A stretch of 64,000 nucleotides of DNA, taken from contig NC_026497.1 of assembly GCF_000328475.2 (NCBI RefSeq), positions 1 through 64,000 on the forward strand, in the 5' to 3' direction. Within the stretch, counting starts at the first letter, position 1. Each line of letters begins with the position of its first letter. Below the pieces are notes generated by a model. That model had not been told where the DNA came from, did not search any database, and saw only the letters and a list, made by a program, of their open reading frames with translations. A program made the position numbers and the translations under genes. This stretch comes from Mycosarcoma maydis (lineage: Eukaryota > Basidiomycota > Ustilaginomycetes > Ustilaginales). Shown piece by piece: positions 10,061 through 20,520 of this stretch.

Positions 10061-11023
10061 CGGGAGCGGGAGCAGTGCAGTGTGATGGGGCAAAGAGAAG
10101 CCAAGATTAAGCTTGGCCGCTGGAGAGAGCGCTGATAGAGATGGCTCAGCCGTGTGCTTGGAGGCGAGTTGTGAGTGGAGAGGCGAGTCTGCGAAAATGA
10201 AGTGACGGAGCGCCAGAGTCACGAGTTTGGTTTGCGCTTTTTTTTGTTTGGGCAAAGTCGAAAGTGGCTGTCAGCAGTGACTCGTTGACAGAAGTGGCTG
10301 GCAGGACGACTGGATTGCGCTGCAACGAGCAGAATGGAGCGCTCGTATTTGTTGGAAGGCTTGCGCAAAGAGCAGATGACAGGCTAAAGCGAGGATGCGA
10401 GTCAAGATTAGAAACGTGATGGTAGAGTCATTGACATCACCCGCCCAACCCAATGGACGGTGGATAGGCAGCCAAGGTAGCAAGCGAGACAGTGCACTGC
10501 ACTGTGCGAGATGGAAAGAGGTACAACTCGTGAGTAGGTGGGTGGAGAGCAAGTTGGGCGGAAGCTGGGAAGTGCGCGAATGTGTTGCTAGAGTGTTGAG
10601 TGGTAGCCATCACGAATCGTGAATCGTGAATGTTGGCTCCTCGTTCCATACGTGAAAAGTTCAAGTCGCGGACAGTTCAAGGTGGGCGTTGCCGATTCGA
10701 GCCGCTCCTTGCTCGCCTGCTATCCTTGCTCCACGCTCCACGCTCGCTTGATCCGAGTGTTCCTAAAGGGTTGGTCAATTTGGTTCGGGATTCCGTGCAG
10801 GGCCAACACGACGTGGGCCAAGTGTTGTTCGCTGTGCGCGTCGTAGAGTGCTGCCCACATTGACCATAAAATCACGAAAACTCGTTTTTCGGATTCAATT
10901 CGTGATTCGAGAAACCAGAATCGCGAATCGAAATGGATGAATTCGTTTAATTGGTAGAAAACCCTCTATCTTGACGATGCATCAATTTACGATTCACGCT
11001 TCGTGATTTGCACCTTTGTAAGT

Positions 11024-11044
11024 CGTGAGTCGTGAGTCGTGAGT
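11024..11044. repeat. (CGTGAGT)3 tandem repeat
   Basis: Three perfect copies of a one-base variant of the dispersed CGTGATT heptamer. Confidence 0.8.
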
Positions 11045-11062
11045 CGATCGGGTTGATAAGAA

Positions 11063-11100
11063 ATCGGGCTCGAACCCGCGCAGCTACAACTGAGCCAAAA
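11063..11100 (-). pseudogene. tRNA-like relic (A-box and B-box without anticodon arm)
   Basis: On the minus strand TGGCTCAGTTGTAGC resembles a tRNA D-arm / RNA polymerase III A-box. It is followed within about 10 nt by CGGGTTCGAGCCCG, a T-arm/B-box. The spacing leaves no room for an anticodon arm, so this cannot be a working tRNA. It may be a deletion relic or chance. Confidence 0.4.
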
Positions 11101-12275
11101 GTGTCAGTCACGCCAGCCAAGCGTTTTCGGACGAGGTGAGAGCCTCGGCATCAGCGCAGTTACGGGGTTCCTCACCGAGCTTTCCACAGTAGCCGATGCT
11201 GCGAAGCAACGATGCAGCGATGAAAGCTGTTATGGTGGTGCTGACGAAGCGCTTCTGCAACGTGCCATGGTGATCGAAGCCAGAGTCACGACTCATGCGT
11301 CTTGCTTTGCACGCTCAGACGTGGTAGCTTAGATAGCAAGGATCTCTGCACGGACGACAGGTTCACGATTCGCGCTTGCACTCGTGGTGAGGGTTCGTTA
11401 AAGTGGTCCAAAGTAGGATAATGCAACATGGTGCATGGCTGTAGAGGCTGTCAGCGCACACACACCTACACACACTCAGCTTCTCCACTCGACACGTGCG
11501 ACTCGTGAAGAGGTTCGGATGACAGTTGGAATGCGTTGGTCGGCTTGGTCCCGACGTTATCTCGAGTGAGTGGTGAGTGAGCGAGTGCACCCGGGCCTGT
11601 TCGTGTTCCAATCCAAATTCAATTCATCGCTCGCATTCGTGATTTGTCGTTGGGTAGACACTTCATGACTGGACTGTGACACTCATCCGAATCACGAATC
11701 AAATCTACTGTATCGTGTAGTCACGACTAGTTATCATAAAAACCAGGCATCAGAGCCCATGTAAAGTCAAGTGTTTGAGAAATTCGGTAAATATTCGTGA
11801 TTGATAAATTCAGCTCACAACCCTAAGTCAGGACTCAGGACTCACACTCGTGACTGGAGCGAGGTAGAGATAGCGTCAAGTCACAGTATATCTCAACGCA
11901 CGCACGCCTGTGGATAGGCATCGTGATTAACACACGATATCCAAGCATGGCCAAACAAATATCGAGTGGATCCTGTTGGCACTACTCGTGATTGACTCCT
12001 CTCTTCTACATCATCGTCGTCGCTCCTCGTCGAGCCGGCTCTCTTCCATTGCGACTCTACTCGCATACACCGCTTATCGCTTACATTGGTCGTCATTCTC
12101 TTGCTCCTTGGCGGCTCCAATGACACTCTAGCGTACTGCCGTTGCTATCATCCCTCTTGTCGCCTTCTCGTTTTGATCGACCTACATCTTCGATCGCTCG
12201 ATTACAGCATCGCTGCGCCTTCACCTCTTTTGGCGCAGCTCTTCTGTCTCTTGCTCGTTCACCTCGGTCCGCACC

Positions 12276-14582
12276 GTGCTTTCACCTGCCACCGCAGCCT
12301 CGTTCCAACATGGTCAAGTTTCCAATCATGGTCTCNNNNNNNNNNNNNNNNNNNNNNNNNNNNNNNNNNNNNNNNNNNNNNNNNNNNNNNNNNNNNNNNN
12401 NNNNNNNNNNNNNNNNNNNNNNNNNNNNNNNNNNNAGCCTCTTCAGAGACGTCGAGATGTACGCTTCCCTTCCGCCGATTATGTGCCACTCTGGAATCTG
12501 TCAACCACCTCAAGCCCGCTCGAGCACTGCATCGAGACTCTCTCAATCTGTCCCACTTCCCCCTCCAGTCCTCCAACCTTTCGCCCATATTCCCTTCGGA
12601 TTCCCATCAATCTGCTCGACTCTACCTCTCCCACCACCCATGCACGCCTCGACACCCTTGGCTCCTCGGCTTTCAGCAGCTTGACTCCAAGCGTCTCTGA
12701 CACCTCCAGGGTGCTCCCGTTGGCCCATCCTTTCATCCACGATGCCGACTCGGCCGACGACACCAACACGTCGGCATGGCAGCCATCTTCCTCCTCGTCC
12801 AACTCATCCCGTTCCTCCCACAGCTCCTCTTCGTCCTCTTCCTCCCGTCCACCTACTCCATCCCTTTCTGCACGCCCAAACCTCGCCACCTCGACCGCAC
12901 AGCAGGATTCGTCCGGCAACCACGGCAGTGGATCCAGTACGCCCACGCAAAACAATTCTCTCTCTCCCTATCAGATCGAGAGTGCACTTCTTGGCCCCTC
13001 CTCGCTCCTAACCACAGCCGCACGAGGTAACTACCAACAGCGTCGCGGTGCCGCCGCACCGGCGTGTCCCCAATCATCCGAAACCGACCACCCGGCTCCC
13101 CTCTGGACCGGCTCGGTCGCTTCACCAAAGCATCGCACGCTCCACTACTCGTTTGAGCACGGCGCCTATGGAATCCCCAAACGCCATCCCTGGGCAGCTG
13201 TTCGCGGCAATGGCAAGCGCGTCCAATCACCCCCTAAGCCAGCTGCCCGCTCAGGCGCCGTAGGCATGCTAGCTGCGGCTGCTGACTTTCTTACCGGCTC
13301 TGCATCCGCTTCGGCTCCAGCAACGCCCAAACAGAAGCTAGGTGGCGAAACGCTCGTCGCACAGGATGGTCGTCGCCTTGGCCTCAATTCGCCCATTCGT
13401 GAGCACGGTCGCATCGTACAGGATCGATTGCAATCCGTCCAGGTTGGCGAAGACGCTTACTTCCTGCGTCCCGACTCCATCGGTGTAGCAGATGGTGTCG
13501 GAGGCTGGGCCTCGCGCGCCGGAGCTGATCCAGCCCTCTTCTCCCGCCTTCTCATGCACTTCTGCGCTGCAGAACTTAGCAAATTCGACGATCTTAGCGC
13601 AGATGAATTGGCCGCTCACGGTGGTAAGAAGCTGCGCGAGTGGGACCAACTCGACCCTGTCGAAGTCATGCACGTGGCCTGGGAGCGATGCGTCCGCGCA
13701 TCACGGCGTGAAGGCATCCTCGGTTCATCAACCGCGCTACTTGCCGTTCTTCGAGGAGACGAGCTTCGCATCGCCAACCTGGGCGACTGCGTTCTGCTCA
13801 TCATCCGCGCAGGCGAGCTTCTCTTCCGTTCCACCGAGCAACAACATTCCTTCAACTTTCCCGTTCAGCTAGGCATGATGGGTCACACCGCAGAGAGCGT
13901 CACCATCGCAGCCAATCGCACCCTTGCCCGCGATGGCTTCCTACAGTCTGGCGCTTCCGACGATTTGGACGATAACGCTCCTAACCCGCTCGGCACCTCC
14001 ACAGCCGAATCCATGGATGAAGCACGTAAGAGCCTATCACAAGCATCTGCGGCCACCGATGGCGAAGACGCCGAAGAGGCTGACTGGGATGAGCCGCGTC
14101 GTGACGCTGGTCGATGGACTGTCAAGGTGCAAACAGGTGACATCATCATTGTAGGCAGCGACGGTTTAGTGGACAATCTCTTTGACGAAGACATTGTAGA
14201 GGAGGTGCTCAAGTTTGCTCCGCCGCCTACCTCGTCCCAATCCATTCCCGAACATGACCTAGCCTCGCTCGAAAACGGCAATCGCACCATAGAGGGACAG
14301 CACGACTACCGCCTGCCAGACGACTTTTGCCCACAGCTGGTCTCTGAGGCGCTCTGTTCTCGTGCCAAGGCGGTTTCTGAAGATTCGCGAGCCGTCAGCT
14401 CTCCCTTCCAACAGCGCGCCATGGAGGAAGGTCTACATTATGTAGGTGGCAAGCACGATGACATCTCGGTCGTCGTTGCCGTTGTGGGTGATCCCTCGGA
14501 ACGCCTCAATCGGGCTAGTTACCCCGTCGTATCCGATCAGGACAGCTCAGTTCCGGCGCAAGCAGGGGCATCTAGGCGCTGA
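12276..14582 (+). CDS. PTC7: PP2C-family protein phosphatase, PTC7-like, interrupted by an assembly gap
   Basis: The C-terminal two thirds is a clear PTC7-type PP2C phosphatase, a metal-dependent Ser/Thr phosphatase group that is often mitochondrial in yeast. The signatures are VADGVGGW (first metal Asp), GSDGLVDNLF, and KHDDISVVVAVV near the C-terminus (the two Asp metal ligands at about 728-729 in this frame). The N-terminal third is Ser/Pro-rich with long Ser runs and no domain. The 5' part cannot be trusted, because a 100-N gap lies 60 bp into the frame. The reading frame across the gap depends on its true size, and an ATG in good context (CCAACATGG, 12310) lies in another frame just before the gap. 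After the gap the frame is open to the stop at 14582 without introns. It is convergent with the multicopper oxidase. Confidence 0.88.
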   Translation: MLSPATAASFQHGQVSNHGLXXXXXXXXXXXXXXXXXXXXXXXXXXXXXXXXXXPLQRRRDVRFPSADYVPLWNLSTTSSPLEHCIETLSICPTSPSSPPTFRPYSLRIPINLLDSTSPTTHARLDTLGSSAFSSLTPSVSDTSRVLPLAHPFIHDADSADDTNTSAWQPSSSSSNSSRSSHSSSSSSSSRPPTPSLSARPNLATSTAQQDSSGNHGSGSSTPTQNNSLSPYQIESALLGPSSLLTTAARGNYQQRRGAAAPACPQSSETDHPAPLWTGSVASPKHRTLHYSFEHGAYGIPKRHPWAAVRGNGKRVQSPPKPAARSGAVGMLAAAADFLTGSASASAPATPKQKLGGETLVAQDGRRLGLNSPIREHGRIVQDRLQSVQVGEDAYFLRPDSIGVADGVGGWASRAGADPALFSRLLMHFCAAELSKFDDLSADELAAHGGKKLREWDQLDPVEVMHVAWERCVRASRREGILGSSTALLAVLRGDELRIANLGDCVLLIIRAGELLFRSTEQQHSFNFPVQLGMMGHTAESVTIAANRTLARDGFLQSGASDDLDDNAPNPLGTSTAESMDEARKSLSQASAATDGEDAEEADWDEPRRDAGRWTVKVQTGDIIIVGSDGLVDNLFDEDIVEEVLKFAPPPTSSQSIPEHDLASLENGNRTIEGQHDYRLPDDFCPQLVSEALCSRAKAVSEDSRAVSSPFQQRAMEEGLHYVGGKHDDISVVVAVVGDPSERLNRASYPVVSDQDSSVPAQAGASRR
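12336..12435. other. Assembly gap of 100 Ns
   Basis: Exactly 100 consecutive Ns, the usual placeholder for a gap of unknown length, inside the 5' end of the PTC7-like gene. Confidence 0.97.
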
Positions 14583-14842
14583 CCAGCGCTCAGCATCCGT
14601 TTCCGTCTAGCCTGTATCTTGACTCATCTCAAACCCCTCCTAGGCACTCAGCGACGAGCACTCCAGCGCCGTCATCAATTTTGTATCTTGCACTTTTAGC
14701 TCTCGGATGCCTTCTGTCTCTTCGGCTGGATTCAATCACACTTGCAAAAGCGCAGACTCAAGCGTGACAGTGGTGCAAGTGGGATGGTGTTCAGATGTTG
14801 CAATGGCTGGAATTTTTCTGTGTGTCTGTGTCCAGCATGCTC

Positions 14843-16978
14843 TCACATGTCGTTGGGATCTCCTGTAGACGTGAGCAGCTTCTGATTTTGCTGGACCCAG
14901 TTGTTGACCGCCGAGCACTGTGAATAAAATGGATCGGTGATCGCAAGCAAAGGGATCTGATCTGGCAGAATCTGAAACTGCATCAAGAGACCGATGGCCA
15001 TGTGAGGCATGAGATGGCAGTGGAATGGCCAGATGCCGGGATTGTCCGCGACAAACCGGAAGGCGATCCAGCTGAACGGCGGCACCGAAAAGACATCTCG
15101 ACGCATTGGATTGATTCTTGTATCTGAAAAGTTGGAAGGACCCTGGAAGTTGCCTGCGCCTGCTCCGATCAAGAAAGGAGTGAACCCATGAAGGTGGAAC
15201 GGATGTTCGCCCTCATCGAGGTTGTTGACAATAACATCCATAACGACCACCTCGCTGTTGGTGACAATCATCTCGTCTGGGTCATTGTAGTACGCCCCCA
15301 CGCTCGAGTTGGTATTCAAGGCGTGTCGGGTCGCTTCAAAAGTGTAGGCTTTCATCAACGATGCTTGAGGCGCCATTTCCGATGTGAAGGTGGTCTGGTT
15401 GAAAAAGGCATGCCATTGACTGAATGCATCCAGTCCAAAGTTGACCACCAGCTTAGTCGTCATGTTAGACGCAGGAGCATCGATCCGAGTGATGGGAACC
15501 AGCTGCGATGTGCTCAAAGACTCGGTTACGTTGACGAGCGTAGAGTTGCCAGCGTTCGAGGTCGGTGGAGTTGAAGCGCTGACACCCTCGTAGCGCATGA
15601 TGGCATACTGATCCATGACTAGGAAAGGGTTGTCATAAGCAAACATGTCGTCAAGTACCTCTGCACGTACCGCATAGGCGCCCACGGGTTGATCAGTCTC
15701 GACTATCACCGAGTATCTCTGCGCTACCATGATGTTGAAGCACTGCACAACAATTGGTTCGACCTCGGTGCTATCCGCCTCGATAAGCGTCATGCTATGG
15801 CCATCAATTGATATTCGGAAGCTGGCAAGCGAGCCGGCGTTGATGAATCGCATTCGCACACGCTTGCGAGCTGGAACAGTGAAGTTGTATGCTGTCTTTC
15901 GTGTGAGATCGTCAGAAATGCAGCTGGTACCATTGGGAGCAAGCGCGCAGTTTGAGAAGCCGAGGCCATTGATCAATCCGTAGTCCGGGACCGGCTCGTC
16001 GCCCTGGTCTCCGCCCGGTGGCCCAGACTTGGACCTAGCAAAAGCAGCGACGCTGAAAGAATCCGCCTGATAAGCATCATTGACCACAAAAATGAGGTCT
16101 TGGTCGTAGTTGGCCCTAACAGTGGTACCATTGGATGGGATCGTGGTGGTCGCATTGTCTGGGTTGATTATTCTGAACTTTTCATCCTCTCCATGGAGGA
16201 TCAAAGGTCCAAAAATGCCATCCGCGTAGGTCGGAGCGTAATGGGAGTGCCACCAATACGTGCCAGACTGCTGGACTGTCCAATTGTAGGTGAATGAAGT
16301 TCCAGGCGCGATGCCACACTCAGTAATACCGGCTGAGCCGTCCATCTCGTTAGATCCTCGCTGATACTGGCCGTGCCAGTGAATCGACGTTGGCACGGGC
16401 ATTTTGTTTTCGACATGAACGATGATGCGATCTCCGATGTTAGCCTCGATCTTCGGGCCAGGATACAGGTTGTTTACCAATCGCATTTGCTTTGTAACTC
16501 CTGCTGGATTGGAAAGCACCTGGGTGAGTGTCCAGTTGTAGACTCGGTCCTGCGGTGGTGCGAAGCGGTTCCATGTAGGATCGAGTGTGAGCTGTGAAGG
16601 ATCGGCGAGATGCTCCCTGGAAATAAAGGGTAGGTCGGAAGCTGTGGCGCCTGGCACCAGGTTTGAAGTCGAAGAGTCTACATTAGACTGCGATTTATGC
16701 TTGTGTTTGAGCCCTAGACCAAGACCAAGCCCCAAAGCCAATGCAGTGACGCAAACTAGCGCAAGTATCGCAGCTATCACCGCTATCGAGCGTCTCCGAG
16801 TCGGTGGCACATGGACAGCTCTGAGGTTCGATCTCTGCGACCCGTCCTCGACGCTTGCAAGCGACTTGCTGCTCGATTGACTGGCTGTCTTTTCCCTTGA
16901 AGTATGTGGCTGGGAAGTCCTGGTCACCATGGCGACTAGTCCCAGTTCACGATGACAAGGCTGAAGTGGCTCGCTCAC
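14843..16978 (-). CDS. Membrane-anchored multicopper oxidase, laccase-like
   Basis: A 711-residue protein with all four copper motifs: HWHG at 200-203, WWHSH at 242-246, HPFHLHG from 592, and HCHLMPH from 653. These form the type 1 copper and the trinuclear cluster that reduces O2 to water while oxidising phenols, ascorbate-type substrates or metals. There is no cleavable signal peptide. Instead a cytosolic tail of about 63 residues precedes one hydrophobic segment (64-90, with a GLGLGLGLGL run), so the enzyme is a type II membrane protein with a lumenal or external catalytic domain. The residue ten after the type 1 Cys is Leu, as in many laccases. Numerous NxS/T sites fit secretion. An alternative start is Met17. 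Substrate is unknown; laccases in smuts can take part in spore pigmentation. Confidence 0.93.
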   Translation of the reverse strand: MSEPLQPCHRELGLVAMVTRTSQPHTSREKTASQSSSKSLASVEDGSQRSNLRAVHVPPTRRRSIAVIAAILALVCVTALALGLGLGLGLKHKHKSQSNVDSSTSNLVPGATASDLPFISREHLADPSQLTLDPTWNRFAPPQDRVYNWTLTQVLSNPAGVTKQMRLVNNLYPGPKIEANIGDRIIVHVENKMPVPTSIHWHGQYQRGSNEMDGSAGITECGIAPGTSFTYNWTVQQSGTYWWHSHYAPTYADGIFGPLILHGEDEKFRIINPDNATTTIPSNGTTVRANYDQDLIFVVNDAYQADSFSVAAFARSKSGPPGGDQGDEPVPDYGLINGLGFSNCALAPNGTSCISDDLTRKTAYNFTVPARKRVRMRFINAGSLASFRISIDGHSMTLIEADSTEVEPIVVQCFNIMVAQRYSVIVETDQPVGAYAVRAEVLDDMFAYDNPFLVMDQYAIMRYEGVSASTPPTSNAGNSTLVNVTESLSTSQLVPITRIDAPASNMTTKLVVNFGLDAFSQWHAFFNQTTFTSEMAPQASLMKAYTFEATRHALNTNSSVGAYYNDPDEMIVTNSEVVVMDVIVNNLDEGEHPFHLHGFTPFLIGAGAGNFQGPSNFSDTRINPMRRDVFSVPPFSWIAFRFVADNPGIWPFHCHLMPHMAIGLLMQFQILPDQIPLLAITDPFYSQCSAVNNWVQQNQKLLTSTGDPNDM

Positions 16979-18649
16979 GTACCCGAAGTTGGTTGGCTGC
17001 TGTGGAGGTGGGAAATGAAAGAAAGCGAGAGCAGAACCTACTCGAACTTTTCCAAGGATCTGTGAAAGACTCGTGACTCAGGTACGGCTTTGACTAGTCA
17101 GGGTTATATCGCCTTTGCCTCCTCGTTTCGAAAATTTTGTGTAGGTGTGTTCTTGAATTGGATACGAGCGTAAATGGAACCGAGTGCTCGATGCAGCTCC
17201 TTACCACAAAGACTGACAGGCTCACAGATACAGCGCACCTGTACGAGACTGATCAAAGCGCTCTCTGTGACGAGTCATCTGATTATGTGGAGCCAAACCA
17301 CACCATGCTGGTGTTGCCCGCTGGTTGAACGTCGAAACCCACTATGAAATTGCTCATGGAAGGTGAGTCGACCTGAAGAAACGCGTGTGGGTCGCAGAGC
17401 ATGCGGAACGGTATCATTTGAGTTCTTGCCAACGATGAGCACGTTGCCGCCGGTGGCTGCCGGAGAGTTTGGTGTGGTCCAACTCGAAGATTTCACCCAG
17501 CGAGAGCAATTGCAGCTGTGATTCACGATTGTCGTCGGGCCAAGTTGGACAGCCGAGGCTGGCGTCAAATAGCGGTAGCCAATGAGCGCGCGAGAATTGC
17601 TCCTGTGCATGCACCGAGGAACGTGTCCTTCGCACATGCACGATGCATGATGCACGATGCAGCCACGAGCCTGTTGAGGTTCAAGCTCGATCGTGACTCG
17701 TGACTGATTGCACATTTACTGTACGATCACAGATTCGTAATTGCCCACCCTCGCTTCGACACATAACTTTTTACTAGGTATACTGTTCGAAGCAGCGGTG
17801 AACCTCGAGAGCGCGTTCTATCCAGCCGAGTGCTAGCGAGTGCTAGTGGATCAGCACGGCAGAAAGCACTGCTGAACCCTGACTATAATTTTTTGAGATG
17901 TCGAGCAAGCCCAACGACCCTCTTGCTCAAGAGTTCAGTATACAACACGCTTCGCCACTTGACAGGTTGTTCCTGCTTGGCACGTTCCTCGGCCTGCAGC
18001 TTCGCTGAAACATCCGTTCCCCAAACCGTGACACTTTCCGCTTGACAAGTTGAACAAAGTCGGCAGCTTGGCTATGTGCACATACACACGTCTCATGTAC
18101 GATCCAGAGCCGCCGGCTACTGAGGTTAACATCCTTCTCTTTCGACCTTGCCGCAGCGGACGTACGTTCAAGGGCCACTGCTTGCCGCTTTTTCGGCTCC
18201 CATTCTCTAATGCCGCAAAGTGATGTACACGTTGCAACCCGTACCTGCGGTTGCAGCCGAACCTTCGGCACTTGATCGGCAGTCGGTTACAAACGCAACC
18301 TTCCTGATTGGTCAATCCATGTTGAGCACCTAAGTGGTGAGGTTCCCACGTTTTGGTCTGCCTTCATCTCAGACAGCTTGGATCGTTCGGTGGAGTTACT
18401 TATCGCGCTCAAGTGCAGCACACTCGAATTGTCGTCTTCATTTCGGTGTTCGGGCAGACTCCTTCTGCTTGCGGCTCCACGAGCTCGTCCTTCCGAGAGT
18501 AGAGTATGTCTGCGCAGTGTGCTGGTTCTGAATGGACTTCTCGAGACTGCTAGCTACACTGGCGTGGGTTTCTATAAAGACAGAGACAAGGTGTCCTTCG
18601 TTTGGCGTTTCGTTTCACACTGTACACATCACCGACGTCGTCATCCAAA
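16979..18649. other. Divergent intergenic region between oxidase and acid phosphatase
   Basis: Probably holds both promoters. It has scattered single copies of the CGTGATT repeat (for example near 17519 and 17690) and a TATA box close to the acid phosphatase. No supported coding frame. Confidence 0.6.
18573..18578 (+). promoter_or_regulatory. TATA box of the acid phosphatase gene
   Basis: Perfect TATAAA 72 bp upstream of the ATG at 18650. Confidence 0.6.
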
Positions 18650-20220
18650 ATGAAGGTTGTCGTCGCTGCTGTCTCCGCCGCTCTCTTGTGCGTCAGTGCC
18701 TCCGCTGGTCCGATCGAGAAGCGTGCTCACCTCGGCCTCACCTTCGTTCCTCCTTCTACTTCGCCTCTGAGCCAGTCACAAAATTACGTCGGACACAACA
18801 ATGCTTCGCTGCCCAAGCGCGAGGTTGTGCCTGGTAAAGCATTCGACCGTATCATCCAGATCTGGCTGGAAAACACTGACTTCGAGGCTGCCATCTCGAC
18901 GCCGGCCTTGCAAGCTCTCCTCCCCGATGGCGTTCTCTTCGACAACTACTACGCTGTTACGCATCCCTCGGAGCCCAACTACATTGCTTCGGTAGCTGGT
19001 GACTTTTTTGGCCTTGGCGATGATACATTCAACCATATCCCCTTGAACATCACCACTGCTTTCGACCTCCTTGATGACGGTGGCAAGAACGGCAAGCCTA
19101 TTTCGTACGCGTGCTACCAGGAGAACATGCCTTATGACGGATTTACGGGCTTTAACTACTCCTCTAAGAACTATGTTACTCCAGGAGCGCCTGACTACAC
19201 ATACTACGTTCGAAAACACAATCCGTGTGCGATCATGGACTACATCAGCTCAAACCAGTCGCGTGCGATTTACAACCGCAACTTCAACGACCTTGCTGCC
19301 GACATTGGCAACGATGTCATGCCTCAATGGGTAAGTTACTCGGCCTTTTTTCTGCAAGCGCTTTCCACGACGTGCTGACACGATACTTGCTCTTAATTCA
19401 CGATTGTCAATCACGAATCGTTGGTCGCGATTCTGCTCTTGATCGGTGTGGCAAATCTTGACAGAACTTCATCACCCCAAACATGGTTAATGATGGCCAT
19501 GATACGACAGCCGCCTTCTTCTCCAACTGGACTAGCTATTTCCTTACCCCGATGCTTAAGGAGCCCAAGTTCAACAACAACCGTACGCTTGTTCTGCTCA
19601 CGTTCGATGAGAACGATAGCTACTCGGCTGCCAACCGCATCTTCACGATTGCTCTCGGAGGAGCGGTTCCTTCGAGCCTCAAGAACACTACAGACCACAC
19701 CTACATGACGCATTACTCGGCTCTGTCGTCCATCGAGGCCAATTGGAATCTGAAATCGCTCGGTCGTGGCGACACGAACAAAACCATGGCCAACGTCTTC
19801 CCCTTTTGGGCCGAGCTGTTTGGCTACCAGAATACTCAGGTGGATGATGCCGATATACCCATGACGAACCTGACGGGGATCTATGCAGGCCCGTTGAGTG
19901 GCACTGCGAACACGTTGTTCTATGCACCTGTAGATGTCAAGGTGATTGGTGCCGGTGGTCAGCCTGTACTGGTCAAGAGTGGTCTCAACGTTTCTCAGAC
20001 ACTTGCTACGCTCGTCCAGACCAACTTGACGGCCTTGAACCAGAAGCCTGTCTGGGAGACTGATCCTGGCTACAAAAACACCAACGTCTCTACTGGTTCT
20101 GGGTCCGGTTCGCAATCCGGCACTTCGACTGCTAAGCCGAACGCTGGTGTGAAACCTCTGTTGGCCACAAGTGGCGTCTTGGCTGCTGCCGTCTTTGCCA
20201 GTGTCGCGACGCTCGTGTGA
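18650..20220 (+). CDS. Secreted, GPI-type acid phosphatase (phosphoesterase family)
   Basis: Two exons, 18650-19330 and 19465-20220, joined in phase 0 (GTAAGT donor, ACAG acceptor) give 478 residues. A signal peptide (MKVVVAAVSAALLCVSASA) is followed by a phosphoesterase-family domain like fungal acid phosphatases: RIIQIWLENTDFEAA, the SEPNYIASVAGDFFG stretch, and LLTFDENDSY with TYMTHYSALSSIEANWNL. Many N-glycosylation sites are present. The C-terminus has a Gly/Ser linker and a hydrophobic tail without basic end residues, as in GPI-anchored proteins. It hydrolyses phosphate monoesters outside the cell. The 134-bp intron contains the dispersed AATCACGAATCG repeat. A plus-strand ATG 48 bp upstream is in frame but would precede the signal peptide. 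Confidence 0.93.
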
Positions 20221-20520
20221 TTCGTGATCGTATCGACCAGCAGCTTTCCATCTTTCCTGCGTGTTGCGGTCGTGAACTCGTTGAAAATCGCGTCTCGCAC
20301 CGTGCCGGTTGTCGGCGCGTACATGGCATGTGGTCACCGAAAGACTCTGTGGACGAGGCACTCGGTAGTCGAATCTGCCATTCACGATTTCGTGCATGGG
20401 CCATAACCGATCCAAACCGCTGAAGCGTCCAAGCACTAGCTCACCTGCCATCGACTACAAGCTTGGGCTGACACGGCATCACTTGGAGAATTTGTACATT
20501 TCATAAAACCATCAGACCAT

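Larger units (their letters stand above)
9695..12275. other. Long intergenic region between divergent genes
   Basis: Holds the promoters of the zinc-finger gene (minus) and the PTC7-like gene (plus). It contains an ATGCG microsatellite, several CGTGATT-type repeats (10612-10631, 10870-10930, 10990-11046, 11690, 11790) and a tRNA-like relic. No protein-coding frame is supported. Confidence 0.6.

Noticed and set aside
12086..12700. 204-residue plus-strand frame crossing the N gap
   Set aside because: Only open because Ns read through; Ser/Leu-rich leader sequence without motif, overlapping the PTC7-like gene.
19411..20451. 346-residue antisense frame over the acid phosphatase second exon
   Set aside because: Arg-rich, no motif; a codon-bias shadow of the phosphatase.
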